Shown piece after piece: positions 48,240-64,000 of a stretch of 64,000 bases of DNA. The DNA comes from Adiantum capillus-veneris (taxonomy: Eukaryota > Streptophyta > Polypodiopsida > Polypodiales > Pteridaceae). Position numbers and translations under genes: made by a program. The DNA is taken from NCBI GenBank assembly GCA_014529385.2, contig CM043966.1:42911037-42975036 (forward strand), read 5' to 3'. The stretch's first letter is position 1. Each line of letters starts with the position of its first letter. The notes beneath the pieces are model-generated. The model made no database searches. It saw only the letters and a list, made by a program, of their open reading frames with translations, and was not told where the DNA came from.

Positions 48240-48620
48240 GGTTTGGGTTCAAATGCCTTCCATGTTGGGCATCTCCTACAACCAATGCGCTCCAACGATA
48301 CCTAGGAGAGGATGTTCATGAAGAAGTTTTTGGGTCTCGTACATATCGATCAAAGCATTGCCAAGCATAGCATCTTTCTCCAATGGCTTGTGACCAACAA
48401 TCTCATAGTTAATTCTCACACCCATGTGAAGGTCTTGCATAAGGCCACGGGCCTTACAGGTGCAAGCATAGCCAAAAGCCTCTGGAGAAAAGTATTGTGC
48501 AACACCACATGCCCTAAAGGTGCAAGCATAGGTGTTTGAATTTGGAGGAATGCTTTCCCTTTAAACAACCCAGAACTTCCTTTCCAAAACCGGTGACAAT
48601 TGCTTCTGTCCTATATTTGA
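48240..48620 (-). pseudogene. PPR protein pseudogene fragment
   Basis: The minus strand reads FSPEAFGYACTCKARG, then HMGVRINYEIVG and LEKDAMLGNALIDMYE. This matches plant PPR-PLS repeats (FSPD.VT.ACILKACG ... G..IH.EI ... LEKD.VLGNALVDMYAKCG). The similarity then fades and the flanks shift frame. A second copy of the ACTTGCACC-type word nearby suggests an internal duplication. Confidence 0.6.
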
Positions 48621-53396
<4,776 letters not shown>

Positions 53397-54355
53397 TGTT
53401 GGACGGGGAGCGACTCACACACCCATGAAGTGCATGCAAACACTACCTAGATCAACATAATGTCAATTGAGGACACAGATGACACGATAGGCACACGAAG
53501 GAAATCTCTTTAGCTTGTCAGGCTGAGACCATACTACACATACAACACTCTGGAAGGCCAACTAAACCACAATCAAGAACCTCACTGCTCTCAACTACAC
53601 CACCTAGCCACATACACACATACGGAAGGTAACTCACCTAATCATGCCAGATTCGTACGAAACTTAAGGAACACCATCCCCTCACTAGGATACACATGTC
53701 CCTAAGCTTCTACACTCAAAACCCTCATTGTAAACCCATTTGCGGAAAACGCATAGGATGTCAGAGCAGAATTTTGAAAGTGTCCGAAACTAAAATTTAT
53801 GAGTACCTATGCGTAGCTTATGTCGCCACGATTCTATAGACTACTAGCACGCAGAAAACAGACATCGTTTGATACACTTACGGCCACAAATAGCTCGTAG
53901 ATGCGTCGGTGTGTGCGCTTCGTCTCGCGTGGAATGCTTGGTGTTGTCGCGTAGCTCTCCTCAAGCCTACAACAATGGTGTAGTTGGATCTCCAATGTGT
54001 TGAGCGAGCCGGGTGTAGCGAGAGGATGAAGCTCACACTCACTCTCTTTCTCTCTCACACACAGTAGACGACAGTGCTAAGTTTTGATCATGATTAAAGT
54101 CTTCCTTACAAAATGACCTAGGTACCTTATATACTAAGGCTACCTTAGGTTTAACCAAAAATGGGGTTGAACGGGTCAAATGGCTTTGTATTTACAATTT
54201 GGAAGTGCCATTGCACCCCGGCTTCTGAAACTAGAATAACTACTCATTACAAATGACATTTATAGCCATAATCTGTAGCATTTCATAACTTGCAAAAGAT
54301 AAGACTTTGGTACAAAACTTGAGTTATATTGTGTTGTTGACCTAGCGGTCAACAT
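53397..54355 (-). repeat. 3' LTR (959 bp)
   Basis: Minus strand starts TGTTGACCGCTAGGTCAACA, a short inverted repeat, and ends CTCCCCGTCCAACA. TG...CA ends; only one copy lies in the window, so the left end is inferred from the terminal dinucleotide and the similar layout of the relative. Confidence 0.55.
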
Positions 54356-54368
54356 TCCCCCCTTTCGC
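54356..54368 (-). other. Polypurine tract
   Basis: Minus strand CGCGAAAGGGGGGAA directly before the LTR start. Confidence 0.65.
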
Positions 54369-56076
54369 GTTCATGTCCTCCCTGACATGACCTGATTGTT
54401 GATGGCGATATGGTCTTTGCTGTCGTTTTGGCTTCATCTGTGGCACTGCTTGTATCTTTGTCGAACCACAACAAGAACTATGATCCATTAGAGCGGACGT
54501 CTATCATCGTAACCATTCATCTTTTGAGATCCTCTGATTACTTTTGTGTCTGCTCTTCTTTATTGGTAACTTCTTTGTTCCTGTGCAATCATGTTGTTAG
54601 TGTTGTCTGCAACTTTGTCATTGTAGGCCATTCTTCGACTCGCCATTGAGGAGAAGTATGCTATGATCTGAAATTGGTGCTCCAATTCATTTGTCAATTG
54701 ATTTGAGTAGCATTTCCTTATTGTTGATGTGGAAGGAATATGTACAAGAGGATGGTGATAGGTGTCTTTAGATTAGGGTCTAAAACCTGGATGACCAAAG
54801 GGAAAAAACCCGGTGGGAAAAAAATGCCTTTGGTATACGCTCTTATTGGAGTTGAGCAGTTGAACGTGAAGTACATGTTCATGAAAGGTGAGTGATTGGG
54901 TGAAACACAGAAAGAGTGCCTGATGCAAGTGCCAATTATGGGACACTCTATATGCATACGAGAAATTTGTCAACAAAAGCATGCAATGTGAAAGAAGGAG
55001 ATGATGGGTGTTTCGAGGAATAAATGTAGCACATGTGACATCAAAAGATGTCTCAATAGCTTCCACCTTTCCAAGAAGGGTTTTTGATGTAGAAGTTTCT
55101 CCACTCGTATCTCACTGTGCTCAGTACGTGAGTGTCTTTTGGACCTTCTCCTTCACTTCACCAGACTTAAGTACTTAGACTTCGACTCTTTTGCTCACCT
55201 ATACCAGCATGAGCGACACAATGTAAATATGCTCAACTCTTCCAGCTTGAGCACTACCTAGAATAGCTAAGACGCTTAGACCACAGAGAATATTACTTGA
55301 AGCTTTGGGACTAACACCTCACTCATTTTGTGGCTTAGCTACTCGACTCTGACTTGTATGACTTGTCGGTTGCATGATGACATTGCTTTGTGACAAGTTC
55401 TTCGGCTGTTGTAGTGGCTACTGAGACATACTTCGTGAAGTTTCATTGTTTCCCTGTACCTTCTTCTTTTGGTAGTGCTTAGGCCTCTCATCAGTCTTTT
55501 CTTCATGTGGATTATGGATTTTTTTATTTTTTTTATTTTTTAAAATAATAAACAAAGAAAATCTTAATACAACTCAACAAAAGAAAAATCATTCAAATAG
55601 AAATCTAAATGCTATGTACACTATACACATGTCCCTAGGGGCTCATATATGGATTTTTTCCCCATACTCCTCTAGAACACTACTATGAGGGCATATACTC
55701 TAAATTTCGTCAAAAAGTTATCACAATAAAACGCAAAAATTCAATGCATCTCACAAAACATTGCCCTCTAATAGTCATAATGTTAGGTCTGCATTTAGAA
55801 TGCCTCCCCCCTTCCTATTTGGAGTCATCCTTTACGATAGGGTATCGCAAAGGGTATGTGTTGTGCTTGGGCAATTAAAAGTTGTGCCTATGCAGGCCTT
55901 GTAATGTAGCCCTATTATGCATACACAGTCAATGCATGGAAAAGATTTATGTTGTGCAAGATGTGGGTATAAGCAATTTGCTTATTGGCATTTGTTGGCG
56001 AGGCTTCCTATTCTAAGCAATGTAATGGTCTTTGAAGCTCCTGTATCATTGCTTGATTGAAGCAACTTGCTCTCTT

Positions 56077-57369
56077 CTAACTGTACTGTAATCGTAGGAA
56101 GAATTGTAAGAATTCAAGCGGCGATGCACTGACAGCAGTTTTGTTGTTCTTCTTTGGGACCCATTTCTTTGCGATTATTGGCTCTTTTGTTGCTGGCTCT
56201 CGTTTGGGAACCCATACTTGCCCCTGCTTTGTTTGTGTTTGAAGAGACTTCTTTGGGATCCACCTTTTTATTGTGTGAGTCGACAGTGGTCTTTGCTTCA
56301 GCCCTTGTACGCTTGGTTGGTGACGGGATTCAGGCTTTGAAAGTTGATACTGTGGTTGTTTTGGAATCCAAATGAATTCCTGATTTTTTTGTGCTTGAAT
56401 CAACTTCTTTGGAGCCCAAACCTGAGTTGTGAAAGCTTGCGACTTTGTGATATTCTTACCCGTTCGTGCACGCTTTCCTTGTTTTTGTTTTGGTGTTGGA
56501 TCTTGTGATTTGTCATTAGAGATCTTTGTCTTCTTGATCCATATCTGTTTTTGGCCGATCTGGCTTTTTGGTATCCAGATTTGTCGAGCTTTTTGGCTTT
56601 GACTTGTTGTCCTGTTCTTTTGACCTGTCATGGTTGTTGCTGAAGGGGTTGGTGATAGTGATGGCCTGAGTTGATGATAGGGGACGTCGTAAGATTCATC
56701 ACTATCGCTACTATCCTCAGCAAGGTTGACTTCTTGTACTTTCCCTTGATTTTTTGGCTGGTAGTGGAAAGTTACTGTCTGTTTGCTCGTGGGTGGTAGT
56801 TTCTTGGAGGACTTTTCTAGCCCATTGATTAGAGCATTGTTAGCTCGTTGCTCTGGTCGTATTCCTCCTAGCTGAGTCTTTGCATCCTTATTAGGAGCCC
56901 TATATGAAGATGCTTGTGGTGGCTGTGTCTTCACTGAGGACTTTGGAATCCACTTTTGATGCACTTTATTCGTGTAGCGATGACATTGATTCCCGGGTCG
57001 TTGATCTTCTTGAAGCTCGAAGTGTTCTACAGAGTCATAGAACTTGTCGTCTTCTTCATCTTTTGATCCTCCACATTTCTTTGTTTGCTCCTTATTTCGA
57101 GAGCTTGTTGATGTCTGGATCTCTTCGTTTTCCTGGATTACACTCACTGCAAAATAAGGAACGACATCATACCCATTTTCATCACAAAACTTTGTTGTGG
57201 GAGCATCCTCCACGGCGCACACGTCCAGAGTAGCCAAGATGTGTTCCCATCCAAAAGGCTCTAACTCTTCTTTAGGAAATGGTTCTGGGATATAGTCCAT
57301 ATCCTCTATAACCCGCTCTAGGATACATTCCTCACGTTTCAAGCTGCCACATTGTGAAGCTCCACACAT
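56077..57369 (-). CDS. Tryptophan-repeat protein with W-x-P-K motifs, retroelement-encoded
   Basis: 430 residues from ATG at 57369 (MCGASQCGSLKREE). An acidic N-terminal third (about 130 residues, with PEPFPKEELEPFGWEHILA) precedes a basic, Gln/Lys-rich region. That region holds the core motif W-[IVA]-[PK]-K nine times: WIPKSSV, WIPKSQI, WIKKTKI, WAPKKLI, WIPKQPQ, WIPKKSL, WVPKREP, WVPKKNN and related forms, often followed by a Q-rich spacer. I know of no such retroelement family. Regularly spaced Trp and Lys suggest RNA or nucleic-acid binding, by inference only. It follows the protease ORF by 43 bp in another frame, so frameshifting, reinitiation or splicing (a GTAAGC lies between) would be needed. 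Similar words occur in the second ORF of the 10.7-kb element. Confidence 0.6.
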   Translation of the reverse strand: MCGASQCGSLKREECILERVIEDMDYIPEPFPKEELEPFGWEHILATLDVCAVEDAPTTKFCDENGYDVVPYFAVSVIQENEEIQTSTSSRNKEQTKKCGGSKDEEDDKFYDSVEHFELQEDQRPGNQCHRYTNKVHQKWIPKSSVKTQPPQASSYRAPNKDAKTQLGGIRPEQRANNALINGLEKSSKKLPPTSKQTVTFHYQPKNQGKVQEVNLAEDSSDSDESYDVPYHQLRPSLSPTPSATTMTGQKNRTTSQSQKARQIWIPKSQIGQKQIWIKKTKISNDKSQDPTPKQKQGKRARTGKNITKSQAFTTQVWAPKKLIQAQKNQEFIWIPKQPQYQLSKPESRHQPSVQGLKQRPLSTHTIKRWIPKKSLQTQTKQGQVWVPKREPATKEPIIAKKWVPKKNNKTAVSASPLEFLQFFLRLQYS

Positions 57370-57412
57370 CCAACGGTTCTTTAGGCTTACCTAACCAAGC
57401 TGGAAGTTCTGA

Positions 57413-58312
57413 TCATGCTACTGTGGCGGAATGAAACTCCTCAACCGGTGTTCTCGTCACATCCCTATAGCTATGGTCCCTCAAGTTTATCTTTGTTATG
57501 GTTTCCATATGTTTCAGGTATATATGGTCATAACCCCAATCTTGGACCATTTTCAATTGTCGCATGAATGGTCTTCCCAGAATGATGTCATAGTTGTTCT
57601 TCTTGCCAAAGTCAACAACAGCAAAAGTGTGTTCATATTCAATGCCACAAGAAGTAACAAGTACTTTTTCTAGCAGTCCTAGGGGCTTTTCCTTGTGTCT
57701 GTCTGCAAGCTGCAGGGTCATTCGTGTGGATATCAAGGCAGGTTTTCCCCATTTTTTCCAAACCTCTTTGGTTGCAATGGCCACACCAGCTCCACTGTCA
57801 AGGATTGCCATGGTTTTTACACCATTGAATTCCACAGGAAGGGTGGTGTTTCCATCTTCTCCCTCGTAATACTCGCCTACCTTGTTTAATGGCACTGGCC
57901 TAGTATTTAGTTGAGGCATTTCAAGCTCTTTGATGCCTTCCGCGATTTGAGTCATTGGGGTTTTTACACCAAATTTCTCTAGACATTTACCCACATTAGC
58001 CCACATGTTTGGTCTTATTCTGAGCAACTCGGCTAACATTATTGTACAGGTGACTGGGGTAGATAGAATATCTACTAGCCCCTTTGAATCGATGGCCTTG
58101 TTGGGAGACAGTCTCTTTGATGGGACTGCAACCACATCTGACTTGGTCTCGTACTCTCCCATGTAGGACGGTAATGTTCTTAGAGAATGGGGTCCTTTTT
58201 CGCCCCAATACGATCTCACATCTAGATTCATTTGAGATTTAGTTTCAAATTCCTCTATTGGTGGTAGTGAGGCGGTCTGGGGCGGGCAACAAGAAGAGTG
58301 GCCTCCAAGCAC
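57413..58312 (-). CDS. Retroelement aspartic protease ORF
   Basis: The frame is open from just right of 58312 to 57413, about 300 residues with no ATG at its start, so the 5' end is probably lost. The second half is a retropepsin: LPVEFNGVKTMAILDSGAGV holds the catalytic DSG triplet, followed by ATKEVWKKWG, MTLQLADRH and the flap-side strand; YDIILGRPFM is the hydrophobic-Gly motif near the end. This is the layout of Ty3/gypsy proteases, which cut the Gag-Pol chain. No RT follows: a tryptophan-repeat ORF comes next instead. Confidence 0.75.
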   Translation of the reverse strand: MLGGHSSCCPPQTASLPPIEEFETKSQMNLDVRSYWGEKGPHSLRTLPSYMGEYETKSDVVAVPSKRLSPNKAIDSKGLVDILSTPVTCTIMLAELLRIRPNMWANVGKCLEKFGVKTPMTQIAEGIKELEMPQLNTRPVPLNKVGEYYEGEDGNTTLPVEFNGVKTMAILDSGAGVAIATKEVWKKWGKPALISTRMTLQLADRHKEKPLGLLEKVLVTSCGIEYEHTFAVVDFGKKNNYDIILGRPFMRQLKMVQDWGYDHIYLKHMETITKINLRDHSYRDVTRTPVEEFHSATVA

Positions 58313-58440
58313 TCTTCTAGGCTCCCATGCTGCTCAATTGGGTTGGGGTTGGAAAAAAACAACAAACACACACACAAACCCGCAACCTAACCCTACACAA
58401 ATTTGGGGCACCACCTAGTTTTGGATGCGAACTAGGACGC

Positions 58441-58442
<2 letters not shown>

Positions 58443-58521
<79 letters not shown>
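58443..58521. repeat. (GA)n microsatellite
   Basis: About 39 GA units at the boundary between the truncated element on the left and the presumed long LTR on the right. Confidence 0.95.
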
Positions 58522-58524
<3 letters not shown>

Positions 58525-58529
58525 TGCTC

Positions 58530-60915
58530 GGGCTGCTTTGAAACGTATCGACAATGATCAAGCAAACACAACTATATATTTAAGAAAGAGAGAGAAAGGG
58601 GGAGGGGGTGCTTGTTGCATTAATACCTTCTTACAAATTTGTCATGACAAATCAAAGTGAGATTAGTATTTTTTCAACATAGCTTGTGTAAATTTCACCA
58701 CAACACATCACAAGAAAAGCCACCCCAATCACTGTCTTAAGGCCAGGGGAGTCCTCTCCACCCTGTCGCCCTCTTACAGTATGTGGGATTTATGGCTAGA
58801 TTGATGACAACACCAGAGACAAGCTATCAAGAACTTAACAAAAAACACCAAGACACTTACGCATCATTGTTGTCCATTACTTCACGTTGGAAGGGAGACA
58901 AAGTATCCAAGCTTAGTCCAAATCCACCCTCCTTGATTCAACAAATGTTGGGCTTACACTAGTAGGAGAAATGATAGATTTCCTACTCTCAATTGAATGA
59001 TCACTCTCTCTCTTACAATGGCATAGAGTTCCTTTGCTAATCCCCTATTACAACACATGCACATGCATAAGACAATGAGCTTCCACTCAAGAGCTCCTTC
59101 TAGAGAGGTTGAGCTTGGCTTCTCAAGCTATAGCATAGTGCTCTTGCTCATGGCTCCCCCCTTTTGTGCTAGCTACACCCTCCTTTTATAGCAATTTTGA
59201 AGGCTAGGGTTACTCCTCTAACCATGGTTGGGTTAGATTTTCAGCAATTTACCTAATTTCTTTTGCTTGGAATTATCAAGAAGTTGGTGGGGAAAGAGAG
59301 AGGAGAGAAATGGAGGTGATAGGACTTTTCATAGTGGGTTAGTGTTAGTAGAGTTAGTATTAATTTACAAATGGAATTGGATATTTACAATGGGAGTATC
59401 CATGTAGGATACAAATAAGGAAGAAAAACTCTTAAGAGGTTAGAAAAGGTGGATTTCTTACAAGGTTGATGCTCCAAGTGTCTTGAGTAGGGCCAATTTT
59501 GACGCTTGTTGACGGTCCACTAGCTTTGACGGTACATTTTTTCTCCACTCTTGACCTTCCTTGAGAGACAAGGTAATTGAAGTTGAGTAATCAACCACCA
59601 TGATGCTGTCTTTTAAGAGAAGAGGCTGAATTTTGTGGTTTTTTTGATAGATATGGGTAATTTGGAGGAGGAAAAATGAGACTAGGTGGTCAATTTTGGA
59701 ATGGAATTGTGTGTGGGAGGTATGAGTTCACCATGGTTTCTCTTATGCTTCAAGGTTGAGGAGAAGGTGAGTAGGGTGCAGAGAGGAGTGGTGAGAGAGG
59801 TGGGGATGATGAGTGGAGAAGTGTGTGTGAAAGAGGAAAATGATAAAGTGGAAGAGAGAGTGTGGCTGCATAGCATGGGAAAACTGGGGTCCACTAATAA
59901 AATCATAGCTCACAGATCGTAGCTCAAAAAAATATGAAAAAATTTGAGGCAAAAGTTCAGCCCACGAGCTACAACTTTTGTTTGTATCACCTTTTCAAAT
60001 TCAGAGAGCAAGTGAACTTTAAAAATTCAGCAAAACCGACTGTTTTTTTCCACTGCACAAAGTCCTTGTGGGGTCCTTCTTTGGATGATTCTTTTGAATA
60101 CCTCCAAGAGTGAGCCCTTCATAGTGCATGTATGCATGCCACCTACCCTTGACCTTATTTGGTAGGTCTATAATTGAAGATATTGTTGAGATCATGATAT
60201 AAGTGAATAGTACAACTAAGAAAATCAAATATTGAGGGGTCTAAAAAAATATGTACATGTCAAATACAAATAATATTAGTGGAAAAAATATAAAGGGGTC
60301 AAAAGAGATCTCTCTCATTATGAGGCTACCATAAAAAGATAAATATTTTTGGTGTTCTAATTTTTTAGAAAAAAAACAAAATAGATGTAGGAAGGGAAAA
60401 ATCACAATAGTGAAAAAATATACACATAAATAAAACTAGTTTTTTTTGGATTTTTGTTGGGGTGGAGTTACACCAAATATAAGAGAAGCTTACATGAAAA
60501 TATTTCTATATGGAATAAAGAGTATGAAAAATGGTAAGAAAAATTGTGGTAATGGTGAGGCAATGTACAAAGCATAAATAACACACACCTAGGTAGAAAT
60601 ATTTAAATAAATACCAAAATAATTATGAAAAAATCTTTTATTTAGGCCCTATATACAAAGAAATATTTACATACGCATGGGCCATAATATACTTATATTT
60701 TTATATTTTTTATATTTTTTATATTTTTGGCTCAACTAACCCAATGACGAGCTAATTGAAGGTTTTTTATTTCAGTAAGGAGATATGGAAAAAGTCCCCT
60801 AACTCACACGCACCTATATACAGTGAAAGGGTGAGGGTAACCACAATGTTTGAGTGATTTGATAGGGTGAGATAACTCACTATGGCAATTACAGAGAGCC
60901 GAAAAACGGCTATCA
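58530..60915 (-). repeat. Presumed 3' LTR of the Tat-type element (left end uncertain)
   Basis: The minus strand begins TGATAGCCGTTTTTCGGCTC immediately after a polypurine tract, with a short inverted repeat at its start. No second copy lies in the window, so the 3' end is inferred; 2.4 kb is the maximum. LTRs of 1-5 kb are usual in this lineage. Confidence 0.45.
59181..59190 (-). promoter_or_regulatory. Candidate LTR TATA box
   Basis: TATAAAAGGA on the minus strand, about 1.7 kb into the presumed LTR, would place U3/R near 59150. Confidence 0.35.
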
Positions 60916-60930
60916 TTAACCCTCCCCCAG
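60916..60930 (-). other. Polypurine tract of the Tat-type element
   Basis: Minus strand CTGGGGGAGGGTTAA just before the LTR start and just downstream of the integrase stop codon. Confidence 0.7.
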
Positions 60931-60943
60931 GATGATGGTATAT

Positions 60944-63900
60944 TCATGTACCATGATAAAGAATCTTTTCCAAAGAGAGTGCTTCAGAGTCCTTGACAAG
61001 ATTTTCATTGTTTGGCCCCTTGGAATTTTGGTTTGTGTTACACTCATGCTTCATGGAACAATACTTACATGAGATAGTTGCCTTTTGCTCTGGTAGATCC
61101 TTTGGTAGAAGGCGACTCAAATAAGGCTTCAAGCGATACCCGTTTACCTTCCTGGAGTGCTCTTTCCTATTCAAGTCCATAAGTTGATAGTAACTTGAAT
61201 TGAAAGCCTTCTTGACTATGTATGGCCCCTGCCATCTTGTTTCAAATTTGGCATCAAAACGATTATCGAGTCGATTGTCATACCTTAGCACAAGATCTCC
61301 TTCATTGATGCCTTTGTCCTTCAGTTTCTTGTCAAGCTTCTCCTTTGTCTGTGTGGCTTTCCTCTTATAGCACTCGTATGCTGCTTCTCTTTTCCACTCA
61401 AGCTCAGCTAAGGTAAGAAGTCGATCCATCCATGCTTCTTGATCATCTTGTGCTGATTTGCCATGAAGTCGCATTGTTGGAATGTTTAGTTCAATTGGCT
61501 GTAAGCCTCTTGACCATAGACCAAGTGAAATGGTGTGAACTCCGTGGCTTCCCTATATGTGGTTCGATACGCCCACAAGGCACCATCCAAGAAGTCATCC
61601 CACAACTTTGTCTTGTTTTTCACCATCTTTCTAATGATGCCTTCAATGACACCATTAGCTTTTTCTACCAAACCATTTGATTGGGGATAGTAGGGTGTAC
61701 TGTGACGATGTAGAATGCGAAGTTCTTCACAGACTTCTATGAGCAATCCCTTTCTAAACCCTGGACCATTATCAGAAACAATCTCCAAAGGTGTGCCAAA
61801 TCTACAACAAATGTGAGTGTAGACAAATTTGCTCACTGTCCTCTCATTTACCTTTGCCACACTTTGTACTTCCACCCACCTTGTCATATAGTCTATAGCC
61901 ACTAGAATGTAGAGTTTACCATTTTTTGTCCTAGGCAGAGGACCCATAGCATCAATGCCCGACTTTTCAAAGGGTCCATTTGCAAGCACTATTTGCCTCG
62001 GGCCATGCACCAACCTTCTATTTCCATTTATCTGACAAGTGTGACAGCTTTTACACCAATGTTGAACATCCACATGCAAACTTGGCCAAACATACCCTGA
62101 AAGCAAAATCTTCTTCACCTTTAATTCTTAGGAAAAATGACCACCACATGCCTCTTCATGCAAACCTTTTAGAATGGCTGGAATTTCCGCGATAGTTGGT
62201 ACTCTTCTGCACACTTTATCCTTCCCTCTTTGATAGAGGGAGCCTTCTAGGAAGAGATACATGCTTGCCTTCTTCATGAGTCTCCTCTTCTGAGCTTTTG
62301 TGAAGTCTGGTGGAAACTCACCCTCCAAAATGTAGCCAATGATGGGAGCCAATGACTCCAATCCCTGGTACCTCGGTTGCTTCACAGCAGCCGCCACCAT
62401 GATGACCTGTACTTCTTTCTTTACACATGCAATGGCTTGTTGTGCAAGTAAATCAGCATCTTCATTTTGTTTCCTAGGAATATGATATAATTGCACCTCC
62501 TCAAATTGATTAAATAGCCTACGGATGGTATGAACTTTGGCCCTTAGTCTTTCATTTTTGCATGCCCAAATGCCTAAAATCTGCTTCACAATGAGAAGTG
62601 CATCCCCTTTTACCATGAGACGTTGTATACCATGGCCAATGCATATTTTTAAACCATGAAGTAGTGTGTCATATTCTGCTTCATTGTTGCTAGCTGAACT
62701 TAGTAGATTGAACTTCTCTTTCATGACCACCTCTCCACTTGGGTTGAGCAACACTAGCCCTCCCCCTGCTTTTCCTATGGCTCGACGAAAAGCTCCATCA
62801 AAGAACAAGGTAAAAGCATTAGGAATACTTTTTTGTGGTGGCAATGGTAGGGTCTTTACTTCAGGCACCTTAATCTCCTTTTCATGCACCCTATAAGTGA
62901 GAATCCCTGCCAATTGTGCACGCACACTATCTTCTACCTTGAAAGAGTATTGGAACTCTTGCAACTCCATAATCCACTTTGAGATCCTAGTACTAAGATT
63001 CATTTGAGATGACACCCAAGGGAACAAATTTTCTGCAGTGAGAATTACAAAAGGTTTTGGTAGCAGGTAGGATCTAAACTTTCTCACCGCAAACATGAGA
63101 GAAAGCATCATGAGTTCTGCTTCTGTGTAGTCTCTCTCCAAAGCATTCATGACCCTACTAGCAAAGTAGATGGGTCGCATCCTTGTACTGTGGGGATCTT
63201 GTTGTAGCAACACAGCACCAATTGTTTCCCTTCCAACACTAGAGCTAACAAAGAATGTGTACTCCCAACAAGGAGGCATGAGTGTTGGTAGCTCTGACAA
63301 AATGACTTTAATGGTACAAAAATACTCTTCAAGCTCATCAGACCATGCAAATTCTACTTGTTGTGTCAACTTTTGCAAAGGATGAAGCAACTCCGAGGCT
63401 AAGTGAATGAAGCGTGACATATACTTCACCTTCTGAATGAAAGAGATGACCTCCTTAAGACTCTTCGGTGATGGGAGCTCAATAAGAGCCTTTGCCTTTG
63501 AAGGATCCACCTCAATGCCTTTATAGGAAACCTTGTGACCGAGCAAGATCACTTCATCCTCACCTATGTGGCACTTGTCGGGGTTGAGTTGACCTCCCAT
63601 GTCGTAGAGCTTCTTTAAACCTTCTTCTACCCTTTGTAGATGCAATGATTTTGAGCTATAAATGCAGAAATCATCAATGAACACCCTAATTTACTTTCCA
63701 AAGAATGCTTGAAACACCATGTTCATGAAACGTTGGAATGTTGCAGGAGCATTTGTCAGGCCAAATGGCATGACTCTAAAAGCATAACAACCCCAAGGAG
63801 TGATAAAGGTTGTTTTCAATTGATCTTCCAATGCGATACCTATTTGAAAGTAGCCTGAGTAGCCATCACACACAGTGTACTTCTCATGACCAGCTACCTC

Positions 63901-64000
63901 ATTTAGTATCTCATCCTGAAATGGGAGGGGAAAGTGATCTCTTTTTGTTGCCTCATTGAGTGGACGGTAATCCACACACACCCTCCACTTGCCATTTTTC
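60944..64000 (-). pseudogene. pol: Tat-lineage Ty3/gypsy pol with dual RNase H (partial)
   Basis: Right to left: RT (MCVDYRPLNEATKRDHFPLP, MPFGLTNAPATFQRFMN, active-site FIDDFCIYS), the standard RNase H (FFVSSSVGRETIGAVLLQQD), then a second RNase H of the archaeal/plant type (FTLFFDGAFRRAIGKAGGGL, NNEAEYDTLLHGL, KGDALLIVKQI, NEDADLLAQQA). Integrase follows with zinc-binding CKSCHTC, first Asp in AIDYMTRWVEV, second in VSDNGPGF and Glu in SNGLVEKANGVIE, then a C-terminal KFETRWQGPYIVKKAF segment. Two RNase H domains in tandem are the hallmark of the Tat lineage. Three lesions are visible: TAA at 63691-63693, TAA at 62128-62130, both in frame, and a one-base frameshift near 61500. The RT N-terminus, protease and gag lie beyond the right edge. 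No chromodomain is present. Confidence 0.9.

Larger units (their letters stand above)
53397..58440 (-). mobile_element. Diverged relative of the 10.7-kb LTR element (5' truncated)
   Basis: 3' LTR 53397-54355, polypurine tract, a 1.7-kb 3' region homologous to that of the 10.7-kb element, then a tryptophan-repeat ORF and an aspartic protease ORF upstream of it. The 5' LTR, primer site and any gag are not found; homologous content ends at or near the GA tract at 58443. Confidence 0.7.

Noticed and set aside
59686-59922. 78-aa plus-strand ORF and its minus-strand mirror
   Set aside because: Lies in the presumed long LTR, no motif, and similar length on both strands suggests chance.

Overview
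The window looks like nuclear DNA of a land plant, most probably a seed-free vascular plant such as a fern. The grounds are short GT-AG introns, very long AT, AC and AG microsatellites, decayed pentatricopeptide-repeat (PPR) and S-receptor-kinase fragments, a plant-type complex I subunit, and a dense nest of LTR retrotransposons. A Penelope-like element without an endonuclease domain also fits a seed-free plant. The species assignment is inference. Most of the window is transposon-derived, and only three host genes look potentially functional.

Region by region. 1-3.2 kb: two convergent spliced genes. The plus-strand one is 5'-truncated by the window edge and joins the end of a ULP1-type SUMO protease to an FCP1/NLI-type phosphatase domain. 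The minus-strand one is a 413-residue protein I do not recognise. 3.2-7.0 kb: no supported gene. 7.0-9.5 kb: a 330-bp microsatellite holding a small minus-strand LTR element (7341-9518) whose only ORF (376 aa) looks like a captured host membrane-protein gene. 9.5-13.5 kb: an S-receptor-kinase fragment, minisatellites and a 26-G run. 13.5-23.5 kb: nested and rearranged chromoviral elements. A small deletion derivative (13885-15873) sits in a plus-strand LTR that abuts a minus-strand chromovirus (16399-20143). This is followed by a second family whose LTRs are inverted relative to each other (20144-22579), then another LTR of the first family. 25.2 kb: an intact-looking NDUFB7/B18 gene. 26.5 kb: a PPR pseudogene.

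28.4-47.85 kb is one Penelope-like retroelement split by three later insertions: a chromovirus (from 28928), a 10.7-kb LTR element inside that chromovirus (34425-45122, perfect 5-bp target duplication), and a 1.3-kb piggyBac-like non-autonomous DNA transposon in a TTAA site (46030-47365). The 10.7-kb element has a tRNA-Asp primer site, a 4.1-kb leader, a gag-like ORF ending in a zinc knuckle, one in-frame stop, and a 500-codon continuation, but no recognisable protease, reverse transcriptase or integrase. A diverged relative lies at 53397-58440; it carries an aspartic protease ORF and a protein made of repeated W-x-P-K motifs. The pair looks like a poorly described retroelement family. 58.5-64 kb: the 3' half of a Tat-lineage Ty3/gypsy element with dual RNase H domains and a very long 3' LTR, running off the right edge.

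How it works together: the host genes show no operon-like link. The retroelement layers give a relative chronology: Penelope-like element, then chromovirus, then 10.7-kb element, with the piggyBac-like insertion independent. Microsatellites recur inside LTRs, so retrotransposition has probably spread them. All calls were made by reading the sequence; no database search was possible.
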